Origin: Methanosarcina mazei S-6
Lineage (GTDB): Archaea; Halobacteriota; Methanosarcinia; Methanosarcinales; Methanosarcinaceae
Reading direction: 5' to 3'
NCBI RefSeq assembly: GCF_000970205.1
Contig: NZ_CP009512.1
Coordinates: 1,178,001 to 1,242,000, forward strand
Length of the DNA stretch: 64,000 bases
Both the position numbers and the translations under genes were made by a program. The notes under the pieces are model-generated. The model was not told the DNA's origin, ran no database searches, and saw nothing but the letters and a program-made list of their open reading frames with translations. This document shows positions 61,641 to 64,000 of the stretch, in pieces; the stretch's first letter is position 1, and every line of letters begins with the position of its first letter.

Positions 61641-61740
61641 AATGAGTTATATTTTTCATTAGTTATATTCTTCATTAGTTATATTTTTCATTAGTTATAT
61701 TCTTCATTAGTTATATTTTTCATTAGTTATATTCCTGCTC
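61641..61740. repeat. 16-bp tandem array, six copies, alternating two variants
   Basis: attagttatatttttc and attagttatattcttc alternate, six units in all (61641-61740), so the super-unit is 32 bases. The first copy is aatgagttatatttttc with one extra base, and the last ends in cctg. Confidence 0.85.
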
Positions 61741-61886
61741 TTAGCTATTCTTTTTACTATTTATATGCTGAGTTTTTTCCTGTAATCAGGGAAAAAAAGT
61801 CTAATCTCCTCTGAACAAAAGTTTGTGAAAAAAAAGCCATATTTTTAAAAACATGATAAAAAACATACATGTGAAAAATAAACTCG

Positions 61887-61974
61887 GTGAACGGGTACAG
61901 CCCCTGGTGGCTAGATGTTGTGGCGGGTGTTGGTGTGATCTTGTAAATGTGTAGTTAGGGGCAGGCCCGTTCAC
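61887..61974. ncRNA. Candidate structured RNA (unknown class)
   Basis: The segment is GC-rich in an AT-rich 1.3 kb gap. An outer 9-bp stem is formed by gtgaacggg (61887-61895) and cccgttcac (61966-61974). A second stem is gcccct (61900-61905) with aggggc (61957-61962), and the G/U-rich interior (about 50 nt) may fold further. An AT-rich stretch upstream (tttttaaaaac near 61845) could be a promoter. No known RNA family was recognised. It is 380 bases upstream of ilvD, and the strand cannot be decided from the symmetry alone. Confidence 0.5.
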
Positions 61975-61979
61975 TATGC

Positions 61980-62354
61980 TAAAATCAACATCAATGACTG
62001 GCTATATAAATATTTGGATATTATTATATTTAATTTCCGTTTTGTGATAGTAAATCTCCATTTTGAGGCTTTAACAGGGGTAATTTTTCCAGATTTTGTC
62101 CTTTTTATGTCCTTTTATTGTTAAACCAGAACGTTGCAACAGGAGGTCTTATCCCAGCGACACACTGTTTAATTTTTATCCCGTTTTATAACTTTCAGGT
62201 AACTCTCTCAGCCTCTTTGCAGTTTTTCTTCCCCAAGCTGTTTATACTATGAAGTTTTTTCCTATCTATACATTATCTATCTGTACATTATAATGGATTA
62301 CGTTCATACTTTTCAGTGTCAAGATAACAAAGAGAGACTAACAGGAGATTCATT
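61980..62354. promoter_or_regulatory. Leader and promoter region of ilvD
   Basis: No gene is seen. ctatataaatatttggatattattatattt (62002-62031) is TATA-like. tgaagttttttcctatctatacattatctatctgtacattataatg (62249-62294) includes a short ctatctatacatta/tatctgtacatta repeat. The ribosome-binding site for ilvD is aggagatt at 62343. Confidence 0.45.
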
Positions 62355-64000
62355 ATGAGAAGTGCCATTATCAAAGAGGGGCCCGAACGTGCCGCAAACC
62401 GTTCCCTTCTGAAGGCAACAGGGGTCACGGACGCGGAAATGAAGAGGCCGTTCATAGCGGTTGTCAATTCCTGGAACGATATAATTCCTGGTCACATTCA
62501 TCTGAACAAACTTGCTGAAGCTGTAAAGGCAGGAATCAGGAACGCCGGGGGAGTTCCTTTCGAGTTCCACACCATAGGGGTCTGCGACGGGATTGCAATG
62601 GGGCACGAGGGTATGAAATATTCTCTCCCAAGCAGGGAGGTTATAGAGGACACTATCGAGCTGATGGTCAGAGCCCACCAGTTTGACGGCATGGTTCTTA
62701 TCCCCACATGTGACAAAATCGTCCCCGGGCACCTTATGGCAGCAGGCAGGCTTGACATTCCTGCAATCGTTGTAACAGGAGGGCCTATGCTCCCCGGATA
62801 TGTGGACGACAAATATACTGACCTTATTTCAGTCTTTGAAGGTGTCGGCGCCTTCAGGGCAGGCAAACTTTCCGAAGCTGAGCTTGAAAGGCTTGAAAAC
62901 CTTTCCTGTGCAGGAGCAGGATCCTGTGCCGGGATGTTCACTGCAAACACAATGGCATGTATGACCGAAGCCCTCGGATTGAGTCTGCCAGGGTGTGCAA
63001 CTGCACATGCCGTTGACGCAAAAAAAGTTCGCATCGCCAAGGAATCCGGAGAGCGCATTGTTGAGCTTGTAAAACAGAACATAACGCCAAGGAAGATCGT
63101 CACTTACAAATCCTTTGAAAATGCCATAATGGTCGACATGGCAGTGGGAGGGAGCACAAATACAACCCTTCACCTTCCTGCCCTTGCCCATGAATTCGGG
63201 CTTGAATTGCCTCTTGAAGCCTTTGACGAACTGAGCAGGAAAACGCCCCACCTTATTTCTCTGAGGCCCGGAGGTCCCAATTTCATGCTCCATTTCGACA
63301 GGGCAGGCGGGGTCGAAGCAGTTATGCAGAGGCTTTCTTCCAAACTCCACCTTGACCAGCTTACGGTTAACGGCAAAACCATCGGAGAAAACATCAGCGA
63401 GCTTGAAATAATCAATCCGAAACTGAATGAAGAGATCATTAAAACTCTGGAAAACCCAATTCATGCAGAAGGAGGAATTGCAGTTCTCAAAGGCAGCCTC
63501 GCTCCCGATGGCTCGGTTGTAAAACAGGCTGCAGTTGACCCGAAAATGCGCGTACATACAGGACCTGCAAAAGTTTATGATTGTGAAGAAGACGCCATGA
63601 AGAGCATTCTTGCAGGAGAGGTTAAACCGGGAGATATTGTCGTCATCCGTTACGAAGGCCCCAAAGGCGGTCCGGGAATGAGGGAAATGCTCGCAGCCAC
63701 AGCCGCAATCGCAGGTATGGGCCTGCTGGAATCCGTAGCTCTGGTGACTGATGGGAGGTTCTCCGGAGGCACAAGGGGACCATGCATAGGGCACGTTTCT
63801 CCTGAAGCCAGTGAAGGAGGTCCTATAGGTCTTGTAAAGGACGGAGACCTTATCGAAATCAATATTCCGGAAAGGATATTGAACCTGAAAGTCTCTGAAG
63901 AAGAGCTTGAAAAGCGCAGGTCTGTCTTTAATCCACCTGAAAAGAAAGTCACAGGTTACCTTGCAAGGTACCAGCGTGCCGTCCATTCCGCAAACACGGG
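62355..64000 (+). CDS. ilvD: Dihydroxy-acid dehydratase (3' end cut by the window)
   Basis: It makes 2-oxoisovalerate and 2-oxo-3-methylvalerate in valine, leucine and isoleucine synthesis. The iron-sulfur/Mg2+ motifs are clear: [37 protein letters not shown], and [17 protein letters not shown]. Later come [30 protein letters not shown] and [13 protein letters not shown] near the C-terminus. ATG at 62355 has aggagatt seven bases before it. About 548 codons lie within the window. Only a few C-terminal residues are missing (ends at VHSANTG). The gene is expected to be intact beyond the boundary. Confidence 0.95.

Noticed and set aside
61641-61740. CRISPR-like regular repeats
   Set aside because: The unit is a 16-base AT-rich tandem repeat without unique spacers, so it is a minisatellite.
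61861-61990. tRNA gene or C/D box RNA at the structured patch
   Set aside because: No cloverleaf, T-loop motif or CCA-adjacent acceptor arm, and no C and D box pair was found.
62829-63986. A 385-residue minus-strand frame over ilvD
   Set aside because: The + strand frame has all IlvD motifs from 62355; the minus frame is cysteine- and phenylalanine-rich shadow sequence.

Overview
The window reads as a chromosomal segment of a Methanosarcina-type methanogenic archaeon. This rests on the families present: a two-OB-fold RPA with its RPA-associated partner, pyruvoyl-dependent arginine decarboxylase, a deoxyhypusine-synthase-like protein, two winged-helix/DUF1724 (Msr-like) regulators, DUF1699, PKD-repeat surface proteins with a PGF-pre-PGF domain, long AT-rich intergenic spaces full of short tandem repeats, and archaeal/eukaryotic-type LeuS. 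Species was not determined. No tRNA or rRNA gene, CRISPR array or intact insertion sequence was seen.

Layout. 1-4045: the tail of RNase Z, a small unknown protein, an AAA+ ATPase and an exported protein. 4046-9722: a leftward UDP-GlcNAc precursor cluster (glmU, glmM, glmS and a second glmU-like gene whose acetyltransferase residues are lost). 10261-15942: an OpuC-type compatible-solute ABC transporter followed by a Na+/H+ antiporter with a TrkA domain, suggesting an osmotic/ionic homeostasis block. 16691-18526: RPA plus RPA-associated protein. 18853-25680: a phosphodiesterase, overlapping regulators, a DHS-like enzyme, PdaD and a nitrilase. 26038-35039: leuS, thrC, two tandem DUF1622 membrane proteins and an M1 aminopeptidase.

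35263-46554 is an AT-richer island on the + strand. It carries a C5-cytosine methyltransferase, a HhH-GPD glycosylase resembling the thermophilic G:T mismatch glycosylase Mig, a DrmA-like helicase, a DrmB-like DUF1998 protein, a short single-PLD DrmC-like protein and a 1009-residue protein that may be a divergent DrmE. I read this as a class 2 DISARM-type antiphage system. It differs from the described systems by an overlapping mismatch glycosylase that would repair deaminated 5-methylcytosine created by the system's own methylase. This is the most interesting region of the window.

46747-62354 is accessory and loosely packed. It holds a two-gene toxin-antitoxin-like module (47711-48369), two solitary antitoxin paralogues (50598, 55603) and a decayed fourth copy (about 49290-49411). 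It also holds a chagasin-like protease inhibitor, a seven-PKD surface protein, two Msr-like regulators, a flavodoxin, a PAS/GAF sensor without a kinase, and a candidate structured RNA at 61887-61974. The window ends inside ilvD (62355 onward).

All assignments come from reading the sequence and from memory of the families; no search or folding program was run.
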